18,402 nt of DNA from CAYNLX01 sp964441535 (GCA_964441535.1 CAYTXQ010000014.1:1-18402); one strand, 5' to 3'; positions 6,633 to 13,076 are shown, numbered from the stretch's first letter. Made by a program: numbers and translations. Notes: generated by a model from the letters alone, not told the origin.

Positions 6633-7931
6633 ATGAAAGAAAAATTATCTAAAGAATTTATTATAAATTTATCAAAGAATAAAAAAGAACCGGAATGGAT
6701 GCTTAATTTTCGTTTGTCTTCTTATGAAAAATTTTTAGAACTTGATAATCCTTCTTTTGGACCTAAACTAGATATTAATTTTGATGATATTTATTATTAT
6801 AAAAAAGTAGGAGAAACTACTTCTAAATGGGATGAAGTTAATAAAGAAGTAAAGCAGGTTTTTGATGATCTTGGAGTAATACATGCTGAAGAAAAGTATT
6901 TATGCGGAGTATCAAATCAATTTGAAAGCGAAGTAGTGTATCATAATATTAAAGATAACTTGCAAGATGGAGTTATATTTTTAAGTACAGATGAAGCATT
7001 AAAAAAGTTTCCGGAAATGTTTAAAAAATATTTTAATAACTTAGTAAAATATGATGAAAATAAATATACTGCTTTAAACTCTGCTTTATGGAGTGGAGGA
7101 TCTTTTATATATATTCCTCCTAAAACTAAATTAGATAGACCTCTTCAAAGTTACTTTAGAATTAATACTGAAGGACTAGGTCAGTTTGAAAGAACTATAA
7201 TAATTGTGGGTGAAGAAAGTGACTTATCATACATAGAAGGTTGTACAGCACCATCATATTCTAGTAATTCTTTACATGCAGGTGTAGTAGAAATATATGT
7301 TAATAAAAATGGAAAATGCAGATACACCACCATACAGAACTGGTCTAACAATATATATAATTTAGTAACTAAAAGAGCTATTGTAGAAGAAAATGGACTA
7401 ATGGAATGGATAGATGGTAATATTGGAAGTAAAGTAACAATGAAATATCCTTCATGTATTCTAAAAGGAGATTATTCTGTAGGTAATTCCATATCAATAG
7501 CTTATGCAAAAGAAGGACAAACACTAGATGCTGGTGCTAAAATGATTCATTTAGGTAAGAATACTAAAAGTAATATAGTAAGCAAATCAATTTCTAGTAA
7601 TGGGGGAATATCTAATTATAGAGGAGAAACTAAAATAACTAAAAATGCTATTAATAGTGTTGCTAAAATTAAATGTGATACTATAATTCTAGATAATAAA
7701 TCTAAAAGTAATACTTATCCTAAAAATATATTAGGAAATACTTCTTCTACTTTGGAACATGAAGCAACAGTATCAAAAGTAAGTGAAGAAAAACTATTTT
7801 ATCTGACAAGTAAAGGATTAAGTGAAGAAGCGGCTAAAGAATTATTGATAATGGGATTTATAAATGATTTTAAAAAAGAACTTCCTATGGAATATGCAGT
7901 AGAGTTAAATAGATTATTAAAAGAAAATTAA
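6633..7931 (+). CDS. sufB: Fe-S cluster assembly scaffold SufB
   Basis: SufB is the scaffold subunit of the SufBCD complex, on which iron-sulfur clusters are built in the cytoplasm. The 432-residue product has the SufB-specific YIEGCTAP (Cys204), the LHAGVVE segment, KCDTIILDN with Cys348 and TYP, and EHEATVSKVSEEKLFYL (Glu375-His376-Glu377). The Cys348-to-Glu375 spacing (27) equals that between the corresponding Escherichia coli residues, which supports SufB rather than SufD. It is somewhat shorter than the usual ~465 residues, mainly at the N-terminus. The Shine-Dalgarno is weak (GTGA). It is a single-gene unit here: no sufC, sufD, sufS or sufU lies in the window, whereas sufB commonly closes a sufCDSUB operon in Bacillota. 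Confidence 0.95.
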   Translation: MKEKLSKEFIINLSKNKKEPEWMLNFRLSSYEKFLELDNPSFGPKLDINFDDIYYYKKVGETTSKWDEVNKEVKQVFDDLGVIHAEEKYLCGVSNQFESEVVYHNIKDNLQDGVIFLSTDEALKKFPEMFKKYFNNLVKYDENKYTALNSALWSGGSFIYIPPKTKLDRPLQSYFRINTEGLGQFERTIIIVGEESDLSYIEGCTAPSYSSNSLHAGVVEIYVNKNGKCRYTTIQNWSNNIYNLVTKRAIVEENGLMEWIDGNIGSKVTMKYPSCILKGDYSVGNSISIAYAKEGQTLDAGAKMIHLGKNTKSNIVSKSISSNGGISNYRGETKITKNAINSVAKIKCDTIILDNKSKSNTYPKNILGNTSSTLEHEATVSKVSEEKLFYLTSKGLSEEAAKELLIMGFINDFKKELPMEYAVELNRLLKEN

Positions 7932-7963
7932 TACAAAGTTAAATATTTTGTGTTATTTTTTTT
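7929..7963 (+). terminator. Intrinsic terminator of sufB
   Basis: AATACAAA (7930-7937) pairs with TTTGTGTT (7947-7954), with one G-U pair, followed by A and eight T. It begins within the sufB stop codon. Confidence 0.7.
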
Positions 7964-8038
7964 ATAAAAATGTTAATTTTGTTATAAAAAAATAAAAATT
8001 TGTAAATAAATTACACATAAAATTTATATTTTTTAATT

Positions 8039-8067
8039 TTGCAATTATAAATTTAACATGATATTGT
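8039..8067 (+). promoter_or_regulatory. Promoter of ssb
   Basis: TTGCAA (8039-8044), a 17-base spacer and TATTGT (8062-8067), preceded by TG at 8059-8060. The predicted start of transcription leaves a leader of about 17 bases before the ATG at 8091. Confidence 0.5.
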
Positions 8068-8071
8068 TAAA
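8052..8071. repeat. Perfect inverted repeat covering the ssb -10 region, possible operator
   Basis: TTTAACA (8052-8058) and TGTTAAA (8065-8071) form a perfect 7-base inverted repeat with a 6-base centre. It encloses the extended -10 of the ssb promoter. The position suits a repressor operator; no regulator can be named. Confidence 0.4.
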
Positions 8072-8090
8072 CCTCGAAAGGAGGAATATT

Positions 8091-8420
8091 ATGTTAAATC
8101 AGGTGGTTTTGGTCGGAAGGTTAACAGAAGATCCAAATATAAATGAATTGGAAAATGGTAAAAAAGTAACTACAGTCAATTTGGCAGTTCAAAGATCTTT
8201 TAAAAACAGCGATGGAATATATGAAACTGATTTTATTAAATGCGTTCTTTGGGATGGAGTAGCTTCAAACACTAAGGAGTATTGCCACAAAGGTGATGTA
8301 GTTGGAGTAAAGGGTCGTATTGAAACTTCAAGCTATACAGATAAAGATAATAATAAAAGATATTCAACAGAAGTAATAGCAGAAAAAGTAACATTTCTAT
8401 CAAGTAAGAAAGCAGAGTAA
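8091..8420 (+). CDS. ssb: Short single-stranded DNA-binding protein (SSB), no acidic tail
   Basis: This encodes a 109-residue OB-fold single-stranded DNA-binding protein: MLNQVVLVGRLTEDPNI, the YETDFIKCVLWDGVA core, then GDVVGVKGRIETSSY and EVIAEKVTFL. It ends right after the OB fold with SSKKAE. The disordered linker and the acidic DDDIPF-type tip that recruits repair and replication partners in housekeeping SSB are absent. In length it resembles the competence-associated SsbB of Bacillus subtilis. The start is fixed by GAAAGGAGG ending 6 bases before ATG 8091; an ATG at 8058 is in frame but has no ribosome site. The DUF1016 nuclease gene starts 28 bases after its stop, beyond a weak hairpin. 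Confidence 0.93.
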   Translation: MLNQVVLVGRLTEDPNINELENGKKVTTVNLAVQRSFKNSDGIYETDFIKCVLWDGVASNTKEYCHKGDVVGVKGRIETSSYTDKDNNKRYSTEVIAEKVTFLSSKKAE

Positions 8421-8429
8421 TCTGTTTTT
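8409..8429 (+). terminator. Weak terminator or attenuator between ssb and the nuclease gene
   Basis: AAAGCAGA (8409-8416) pairs with TCTGTTTT (8421-8428), with one G-U pair, across a GTAA tetraloop. The T run overlaps the stem, so termination may be partial, letting some ssb transcripts reach the next gene. Confidence 0.5.
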
Positions 8430-8448
8430 CTTTTAAAAGGAGAATTAA

Positions 8449-9342
8449 ATGAATTATTACAACGAAATAAAAAAAGAATTAATAAATAATGAATTATATA
8501 AAAGAGTAAAAGATTACTCAAAAAATAAAAGTGATTTAAACACTTACTATAACGTGGGTAGATTGCTTTTTGAAGCAGGTAAACATTATGGAGAAGGAAT
8601 TATTAAAAAATACTCACTTAGATTAATTAAAGAAATTGATAAAAAATACAGTGTTAGAAATTTATATAACATGCGCTTATTTTATGTTAAGTTTTTCAAC
8701 AATGAAAAAGTGAACACAATGTGTTCACAATTAACCTGGAGTCATTACAGGGAATTATTATGGCTTAAAAATCTAAGTAAAATTGACTATTATATCGAAA
8801 TTTGTATTGAACAAACTTTATCAGTAAGAGAATTAAGAAATAAAATAAAAAACAATGAATATGAAAGATTAGATGATCAAACTAAGAAAAAGTTAATTAC
8901 TAAAGAAGAAAATAAAATAGAAGATTTTATTAAAAATCCAATACTTATAAAAAACAGTAATAATTATAATGAAATGTCTGAAAAACTATTAAAACAATTA
9001 ATTTTAGAAGATTTAAATAATTTTTTAAAAGAACTAGGAAATGGATTTTCCTTTATAGAAACCGAATATAAAATAAAATTAGGAGACAGATACAATTATA
9101 TAGATTTATTGTTATTTAATTATGTTTATAATTCATTTGTAGTAGTGGAACTTAAAATAACAGAATTAAAGGCCGAATACATTGGTCAAATTAAAAAATA
9201 TATGAATTATATTGATAAGAATGTAAAAACAATAAATCAAAATAGAACAATAGGTATAATTATTTGTAGGAAAGATAATAAATTTGTAATGCAATACTGC
9301 AGTGATGAGAGAATATTTAGATCAACTTATATTTTATATTAA
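8449..9342 (+). CDS. DUF1016/YhcG-family PD-(D/E)XK nuclease
   Basis: This encodes a 297-residue protein. The N-terminal helical region has the YYNVGRLLFEAGKHYGEGII and SVRNLYNMRLFYVKF motifs typical of the DUF1016 N-domain. The C-terminal nuclease core is Asp219 in YIDLLLFN, Glu234-Leu-Lys236 in VVVELK, and IGQIKKYMNYID with Gln247, a complete PD-(D/E)XK site. The family is predicted to act as DNA endonucleases and is often found near restriction-modification and mobile genes, but its role is not settled. The Shine-Dalgarno AAAAGGAG sits 8 bases before ATG. It has no clear promoter of its own, so it may depend on ssb read-through. It is convergent, at a 6-base gap, with a small XRE regulator. 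Confidence 0.88.
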   Translation: MNYYNEIKKELINNELYKRVKDYSKNKSDLNTYYNVGRLLFEAGKHYGEGIIKKYSLRLIKEIDKKYSVRNLYNMRLFYVKFFNNEKVNTMCSQLTWSHYRELLWLKNLSKIDYYIEICIEQTLSVRELRNKIKNNEYERLDDQTKKKLITKEENKIEDFIKNPILIKNSNNYNEMSEKLLKQLILEDLNNFLKELGNGFSFIETEYKIKLGDRYNYIDLLLFNYVYNSFVVVELKITELKAEYIGQIKKYMNYIDKNVKTINQNRTIGIIICRKDNKFVMQYCSDERIFRSTYILY

Positions 9343-9348
9343 AAATTT

Positions 9349-9552
9349 TCAATCTTTTTCATCATAAAATATATCATCTGGTTTTAAGTTGAAGACTGAT
9401 GATATTTTTTTAGCCATATCATAATAAAGTCTTCTTTTGCCATTTTCTATTTGCCAGTAGTAAGAACTACTAATATTAATTAGTTTAGCAAAAGTTTTAT
9501 AATCATAGCCGTTGTCTTTTCTTAATTTTTTTAATTTATTAAATGTTTTCAT
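9349..9552 (-). CDS. Small XRE-family regulator (single HTH domain)
   Basis: This encodes a 67-residue protein that is almost entirely one helix-turn-helix domain: LKKLRKDNGYDYKTFAKLI, the recognition helix around SSSYYWQIENGKRR, then MAKKISSVFNLKPDDIF. This is the Cro/CI (SinR-like) fold. It ends with TGA, one of only two in the window. No Shine-Dalgarno precedes the ATG, and the -10 at 9565-9560 ends 8 bases before it, so the message is probably leaderless. It is divergent from another XRE gene across a palindromic region and convergent with the DUF1016 nuclease gene. Autorepression or cross-repression is likely (inference). Confidence 0.88.
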   Translation of the reverse strand: MKTFNKLKKLRKDNGYDYKTFAKLINISSSYYWQIENGKRRLYYDMAKKISSVFNLKPDDIFYDEKD

Positions 9553-9559
9553 ATAATTA

Positions 9560-9588
9560 ATTATATAATAATATTTACTTTAAGTAAA
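9560..9588 (-). promoter_or_regulatory. Promoter of the small XRE gene
   Basis: On the minus strand: TTTACT (9588-9583), a 17-base spacer and TATAAT (9565-9560). The -35 box lies inside the palindrome at 9574-9594. Confidence 0.6.
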
Positions 9589-9594
9589 CTTAAA
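9574..9594. promoter_or_regulatory. Compound palindromic operator between divergent XRE genes
   Basis: Two perfect inverted repeats overlap here. TTTACTT (9574-9580) pairs with AAGTAAA (9582-9588) across one base. TTTAAGT (9579-9585) pairs with ACTTAAA (9588-9594) across two bases. They share the central AAGT, giving three half-sites. The site covers the -35 of the leftward gene and abuts the -35 region of the rightward one. Confidence 0.6.
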
Positions 9595-9616
9595 ACAATT
9601 TATAATTAATAAATTA

Positions 9617-9622
9617 TATAAT
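9617..9622 (+). promoter_or_regulatory. -10 box of the rightward XRE gene
   Basis: A perfect TATAAT stands 24 bases before the ATG at 9646. The hexamer 17 bases upstream (AACAAT, 9594-9599) is a poor -35, next to the palindrome, which fits a regulated promoter. Confidence 0.45.
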
Positions 9623-9645
9623 GACCCTGATAGAAGGTGTTGTAT

Positions 9646-10002
9646 ATGTTAAGAGGAGATCGTTTAAGAGAATTAAGAAAATCTAAAGATTTAACTCAAT
9701 ATGAATTAGCAAGTATGTTAGGTATTGATAAATCTTCAATATGTTGTTATGAAAGAGGAACTAGAAATCCTTGTTTAGAAAATATTCTTGATTTTATTAA
9801 TATCTTTGGAGTATCTGCTGATTATTTATTGGGAGTAGATAAAATTGTAGTTAGAGAAGATATAGAACCATATTCAGCAATATCATTATCAAAAGAAGAG
9901 ATAATGTTTATTGAAGAGTTGAGAAAAAATAAAACAGTATATAGTACTTTATTAGAAGATCCTAAAAGAGGAGTAGAAATTATTAAAATAAAAATTGGTT
10001 AA
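9646..10002 (+). CDS. XRE-family transcriptional regulator with C-terminal extension
   Basis: This encodes a 118-residue protein. Residues 5-60 form a standard helix-turn-helix domain: RLRELRKSKDLTQYELASML, then SSICCYERGTRNP and FGVSADYLLGV. This is a strong match to the Cro/CI-type regulators of Bacillota. About 55 further residues, mostly charged helix, probably mediate dimerisation or ligand response. The Shine-Dalgarno AGAAGGTG (9632-9639) sets ATG 9646; the in-frame GTG at 9637 lies within that ribosome site and is rejected. It is divergent from the 67-residue XRE gene and shares a compact intergenic region with it. Its stop codon is in the terminator hairpin. Confidence 0.9.
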   Translation: MLRGDRLRELRKSKDLTQYELASMLGIDKSSICCYERGTRNPCLENILDFINIFGVSADYLLGVDKIVVREDIEPYSAISLSKEEIMFIEELRKNKTVYSTLLEDPKRGVEIIKIKIG

Positions 10003-10016
10003 AAGCCAATTTTTTT
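9990..10016 (+). terminator. Intrinsic terminator of the rightward XRE gene
   Basis: AAAATTGG (9991-9998) pairs perfectly with CCAATTTT (10006-10013), and the A-T at 9990/10014 extends the stem. A T run follows. The TAA stop (10000-10002) lies in the loop. Confidence 0.8.
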
Positions 10017-10051
10017 ATTTATATATACATATATTTTTAATAGGTGATTTA

Positions 10052-10822
10052 ATGAAAGATATAACTTCTTATTTTTTTATAATTGCTTTTCTTATATTTA
10101 GTTTTTTTTATACAGAGAAAATAATAAGTTACGTACAAACAAAGGATCCGTTGTATGAAAGTATAAATTCAAAAAAGAATAACTACAATATTGAATATGT
10201 AGACTCTATTATAGATGAAAATACTATCATACCAGGTCTTAATGGTCTTAAAATAGATGTTAGAGATAGTTTTTTTAATATGAAAAGTATAAATACTTTT
10301 AATGAAAAATCATTAATATATGAAGAAGTACAACCAAAAATAAGTTTAGAAGACAATAAAGATAAAACAATAATAAGTGGTAATAAACAAAAAAAATCAA
10401 TATCTTTAATATTTGAAGGTAGTAAATACTTAGGAGAATATAAAAATTATAATGTGGATTTACTTTCTAATAAAGATACTAAATTTTATAATGGCATTGA
10501 ATACATTAACAATGAAACTGAAAAAGAATACTTTGATTATTTTGAAACACTTTTAAATAAATATAAAATAAATAAAGATATTTGCATTATAAATTCTTTA
10601 AACAAAAATATATGTAAATCTAATAAGAAATATCTGATAAAACCTAGTCTAACTCTTAATAATTCTAACTTAATAAAAGTTAAAAATAATATAGATAATG
10701 GCTCAATAATACTCATTAAAGATACTGCTAGTATACAAGATATTAATTTATTAATTAAATATATTGAAAGCAAGGATATTAATATAGTATTTTTAAGTAA
10801 ATTAATTAGCGAAAAAAGATAA
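10052..10822 (+). CDS. Membrane-anchored protein resembling a degenerate NodB-type polysaccharide deacetylase
   Basis: This encodes a 256-residue protein with an uncleaved-looking N-terminal hydrophobic helix (about 7-20), placing the rest outside the cell. Residues 55-120 contain TIIPGLNGLKIDVRDSFFNM and a YEEVQPKISLEDN segment before KSISLIFEG, where NodB-type deacetylases have their ALTFDDG strand. The end (YLIKPSL, NGSIILI, LLIKYIESKDINIVFLSKLI) resembles the closing strand-helix order of the NodB fold. The catalytic Asp pair and the HxxxH metal site are missing, so it is probably not an active deacetylase. This homology is from memory and moderate in strength. The Shine-Dalgarno is AGGTGA (10042-10047); a TTG at 9995 would start inside the XRE gene and is rejected. 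Confidence 0.6.
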   Translation: MKDITSYFFIIAFLIFSFFYTEKIISYVQTKDPLYESINSKKNNYNIEYVDSIIDENTIIPGLNGLKIDVRDSFFNMKSINTFNEKSLIYEEVQPKISLEDNKDKTIISGNKQKKSISLIFEGSKYLGEYKNYNVDLLSNKDTKFYNGIEYINNETEKEYFDYFETLLNKYKINKDICIINSLNKNICKSNKKYLIKPSLTLNNSNLIKVKNNIDNGSIILIKDTASIQDINLLIKYIESKDINIVFLSKLISEKR

Positions 10823-10833
10823 AATAGTAGTTG

Positions 10834-10862
10834 TTTACAAAAGTATATTTATTTGATATAAT
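10834..10862 (+). promoter_or_regulatory. Promoter of the RNase J-like gene
   Basis: TTTACA (10834-10839), a 17-base spacer and TATAAT (10857-10862), with TG at 10854-10855: a near-consensus extended promoter. The leader of about 43 bases contains an A/T-only palindrome (TTTATTTAAATAAA) before a weak AGAG ribosome site. Confidence 0.75.
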
Positions 10863-10911
10863 GTTATCTATCAAGAAACTTTATTTAAATAAATAGAAAA
10901 GAGAATATATT

Positions 10912-12546
10912 ATGTGCAAAATAAAAATTTTTAGTTTGGGTGGTTTAGATGAAAATGGAAAAAACTGCTATGTAATTGATGTTGATGGAGAAATATTCGT
11001 TTTTGACTGTGGTCTTAAATTTGCTAATGAAAATCTTTTTGGAATAGATTATATAATACCAAATTTTGAATACTTAAAGAAAAATAAAGATAGAATAAAA
11101 GGTGTATTTATAACTCATGGACATTATGAAAATATGGGAGCAGTATATGATTTGGTAAATGAAATACCAGATATAAAGATATATGCTACTAAATTTTCAA
11201 AATATGTTTTAAAAACTGAAGAAATCAAAGAAGAAAATATCATAGAAATTTTACCTCATAAAAGAATGGATTTTGGAGAGGTAAGTGTTTTTCCTATAAG
11301 TGTTTCTCATTCTGCACCAGATGCTGTTATGTATATATTAAATACTAAAGATGGCGCTATTGCATACACAGGAGACTTTATTATAGATCCGACTATGACG
11401 AACGCTTTTGAAATGGATTTAGGTAAAATAGCATATGTTGGTAAGCAAGGAGTATTAGCATTACTCAGTGAATCTGTATTTTCTGAAAATAATGGTCATA
11501 CATCTCCTAATCATAGATTAACTGAATTTTTTAAAGATACAATAAATAGACACAGTAAAAGATTAATGTTCTTAGTACTTCCTAATCATTTATACACAAT
11601 ACAGGAAATATTTACAAGTTTAGAAAATTCTCACAGAAAAGTAGTGATAATGGGTAAAAAACTTCAGAATATGATAGATATGGCTAAAAAGGAAGGATAT
11701 TTAACTTTTAATGATACTATTTTAGGAGATTTATCCAATATTAATGATGAAAAGGCTATTCTTTTAATAGGAGAGGACAAAGAAAAACCTTATGCAAGTA
11801 TTGAAAGAATAATCAATGGATATGATAAATTTATTACTTTAAAGCCTACAGATAAAATAGTATTTTCAGTTCCAAGAAGTGACAGTAATGAGAAAAGATT
11901 TGTTAAAATTCAGAATGAAATTGCTGTATTAGGAGCTAAAGATGTAATTATTCCTAAAGACAAAACCATTTTACACCACGCATCTAAAGAAGATTTAATG
12001 TTAATGATAAAATTAATGAATCCAAAGTATTATATACCAGTTAAAGGTGATTACAGATATATGGTGGGTAATGCTAATTTGGCTAGTAATCTAGGAATAC
12101 CTAGTTCAAATATTTTACTAAAACAGAATGGTAATGTAATTAATATTGTTGATGGTAATTTAGTAGATGATTTTGAAAATATAAATGTTACAGATGTATT
12201 AATAGATGGAAAAAGTAGTGATGATGTAGGAGAACTTGTTGTAAAAGATAGAGAAATGTTAAGTGAAAGTGGTATTGTATTAATAAGTGCTACTTTAGCA
12301 AAAAGAGGAAAACAACTTTTAGTTGGACCTGAAGTTACAACAAGAGGATTTATATATGTTAAAGACTCTGGAGAAATGATAAATAAAATCAAACAAATAT
12401 CATTAGAAACAATAAAAAGAAATTCTTCAGCTAATTATGTGGATTATAACAGAATTAAAATGGAAATTAGAGAAGAATTAAGTAAGTATTTATATGAAGA
12501 AACTGAATGTAAACCTATGATAATAGCAGTTATTCAAGAAATATAA
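10912..12546 (+). CDS. RNase J-family protein with degenerate catalytic site
   Basis: This encodes a 544-residue protein collinear with RNase J (beta-lactamase, beta-CASP and C-terminal domains). It begins IFSLGGLDENGKNCYVID and ends with the conserved GPEVTTRGFIYVKDSGE region. RNase J is a 5'-3' exo- and endoribonuclease with two catalytic metal ions. Several ligands are changed here. The HxHxDH motif reads His69-Gly-His71-Tyr-Glu73-Asn74, and the late HGEYR motif reads Lys378-Gly-Asp-Tyr-Arg. The beta-CASP TGSQGEP region is IGEDKEKP, and LLSDS is LLSES. His133 (SHSAPD), Asp155 (TGDF) and the HAS histidine (His356) remain. It is therefore probably inactive or weakly active, perhaps a partner of another RNase J elsewhere in the genome, as J2 is to J1 in Bacillus subtilis. 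No inactivating frameshift is seen. Confidence 0.9.
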   Translation: MCKIKIFSLGGLDENGKNCYVIDVDGEIFVFDCGLKFANENLFGIDYIIPNFEYLKKNKDRIKGVFITHGHYENMGAVYDLVNEIPDIKIYATKFSKYVLKTEEIKEENIIEILPHKRMDFGEVSVFPISVSHSAPDAVMYILNTKDGAIAYTGDFIIDPTMTNAFEMDLGKIAYVGKQGVLALLSESVFSENNGHTSPNHRLTEFFKDTINRHSKRLMFLVLPNHLYTIQEIFTSLENSHRKVVIMGKKLQNMIDMAKKEGYLTFNDTILGDLSNINDEKAILLIGEDKEKPYASIERIINGYDKFITLKPTDKIVFSVPRSDSNEKRFVKIQNEIAVLGAKDVIIPKDKTILHHASKEDLMLMIKLMNPKYYIPVKGDYRYMVGNANLASNLGIPSSNILLKQNGNVINIVDGNLVDDFENINVTDVLIDGKSSDDVGELVVKDREMLSESGIVLISATLAKRGKQLLVGPEVTTRGFIYVKDSGEMINKIKQISLETIKRNSSANYVDYNRIKMEIREELSKYLYEETECKPMIIAVIQEI

Positions 12547-12560
12547 GTATAAAAATATTT

Positions 12561-12593
12561 AAATCATCCATCCTAATGGTAGGTGATTTTTTT
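12561..12593 (+). terminator. Terminator hairpin that also contains the next gene's Shine-Dalgarno
   Basis: AAATCATCCATC (12561-12572) pairs with GGTAGGTGATTT (12578-12589), with one C-A mismatch and two G-U pairs. The loop is CTAAT, and the T run extends to 12593. The 3' arm contains AGGTGA (12581-12586), the only ribosome site for the ATG at 12594, which starts directly after the T run. It can act as a terminator and as a lid on translation. Confidence 0.75.
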
Positions 12594-13019
12594 ATGAATA
12601 AAGATGTTGAATTTTTAAATTCTATATATCAAAATGCAGAAATGGGCATTATAGGTATAAATAATTTAATGGACTATAAAATGGATAACAGATTTAAAAG
12701 AGAATTAGTTAGAGAAATAAAGGAATATAAAAATATATGCGATGAGTCATATATGTTATTAAAAAGATATTATGCTAGTGTTAAACATGTAAGTCCTATG
12801 TTAAAATTGATGACTAGATTTATTGTAGTTATGACAATTAAAGATGATGATACCAAATATATGGCTAAACAAATGATTGAAGGTATTAATAAAGGAATTA
12901 TAGGTATTAACCAAGATTTAAATAATTATAAATACATAAATAAAAAATTAAAAGATTTAGCACATAAACATCTATTTACATTACAAAACAACATTGATGG
13001 CTTAAAAGCATTTTTATAA
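12594..13019 (+). CDS. Helical protein with internal repeat, ferritin-like bundle suspected
   Basis: This encodes a 141-residue, mainly helical cytoplasmic protein. Two similar segments occur about 95 residues apart: NAEMGIIGINNLMDY near the start and INKGIIGINQDLNNY near the end. This suggests two helical hairpins of a four-helix, ferritin-like bundle (DUF2383-type proteins have such an arrangement). I do not see a complete metal-binding carboxylate/His set, and the function is unknown. ATG 12594 is chosen because AGGTGA lies 7 bases upstream; an in-frame ATG at 12576 has no ribosome site and falls in the hairpin. It follows the RNase J-like gene and probably depends on read-through of the hairpin, since I find no good promoter in between. 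ftsK follows under its own promoter. Confidence 0.75.
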   Translation: MNKDVEFLNSIYQNAEMGIIGINNLMDYKMDNRFKRELVREIKEYKNICDESYMLLKRYYASVKHVSPMLKLMTRFIVVMTIKDDDTKYMAKQMIEGINKGIIGINQDLNNYKYINKKLKDLAHKHLFTLQNNIDGLKAFL

Positions 13020-13029
13020 TTTATTTCTT

Positions 13030-13058
13030 TTGCAAATATCCCTTATATAAGTTATAAT
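13030..13058 (+). promoter_or_regulatory. Promoter of ftsK/spoIIIE
   Basis: TTGCAA (13030-13035), a 17-base spacer and TATAAT (13053-13058). The predicted leader is about 12 bases, with the ribosome site at its very start. Confidence 0.65.
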
Positions 13059-13076
13059 TATTATGGTGAAGATAGT

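Noticed and set aside
8333..8521. Minus-strand open frame across the end of ssb and start of the nuclease gene
   Set aside because: It overlaps two well-supported plus-strand genes, has no ribosome site and encodes a low-complexity Leu/Phe-rich product.
10537..10773. Minus-strand open frame inside the pseudo-deacetylase gene
   Set aside because: Antisense shadow: hydrophobic low-complexity product, no ribosome site, fully contained in a plus-strand gene.
10869..10911. Structured regulatory leader (riboswitch-like) before the RNase J-like gene
   Set aside because: The only structure is an A/T-only palindrome in 43 bases, too short and weak for any known riboswitch class.
12051..12392. Minus-strand open frame inside the RNase J-like gene
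   Set aside because: Antisense shadow of a conserved C-terminal coding region, Ser/Thr/Leu-rich without a recognisable domain.
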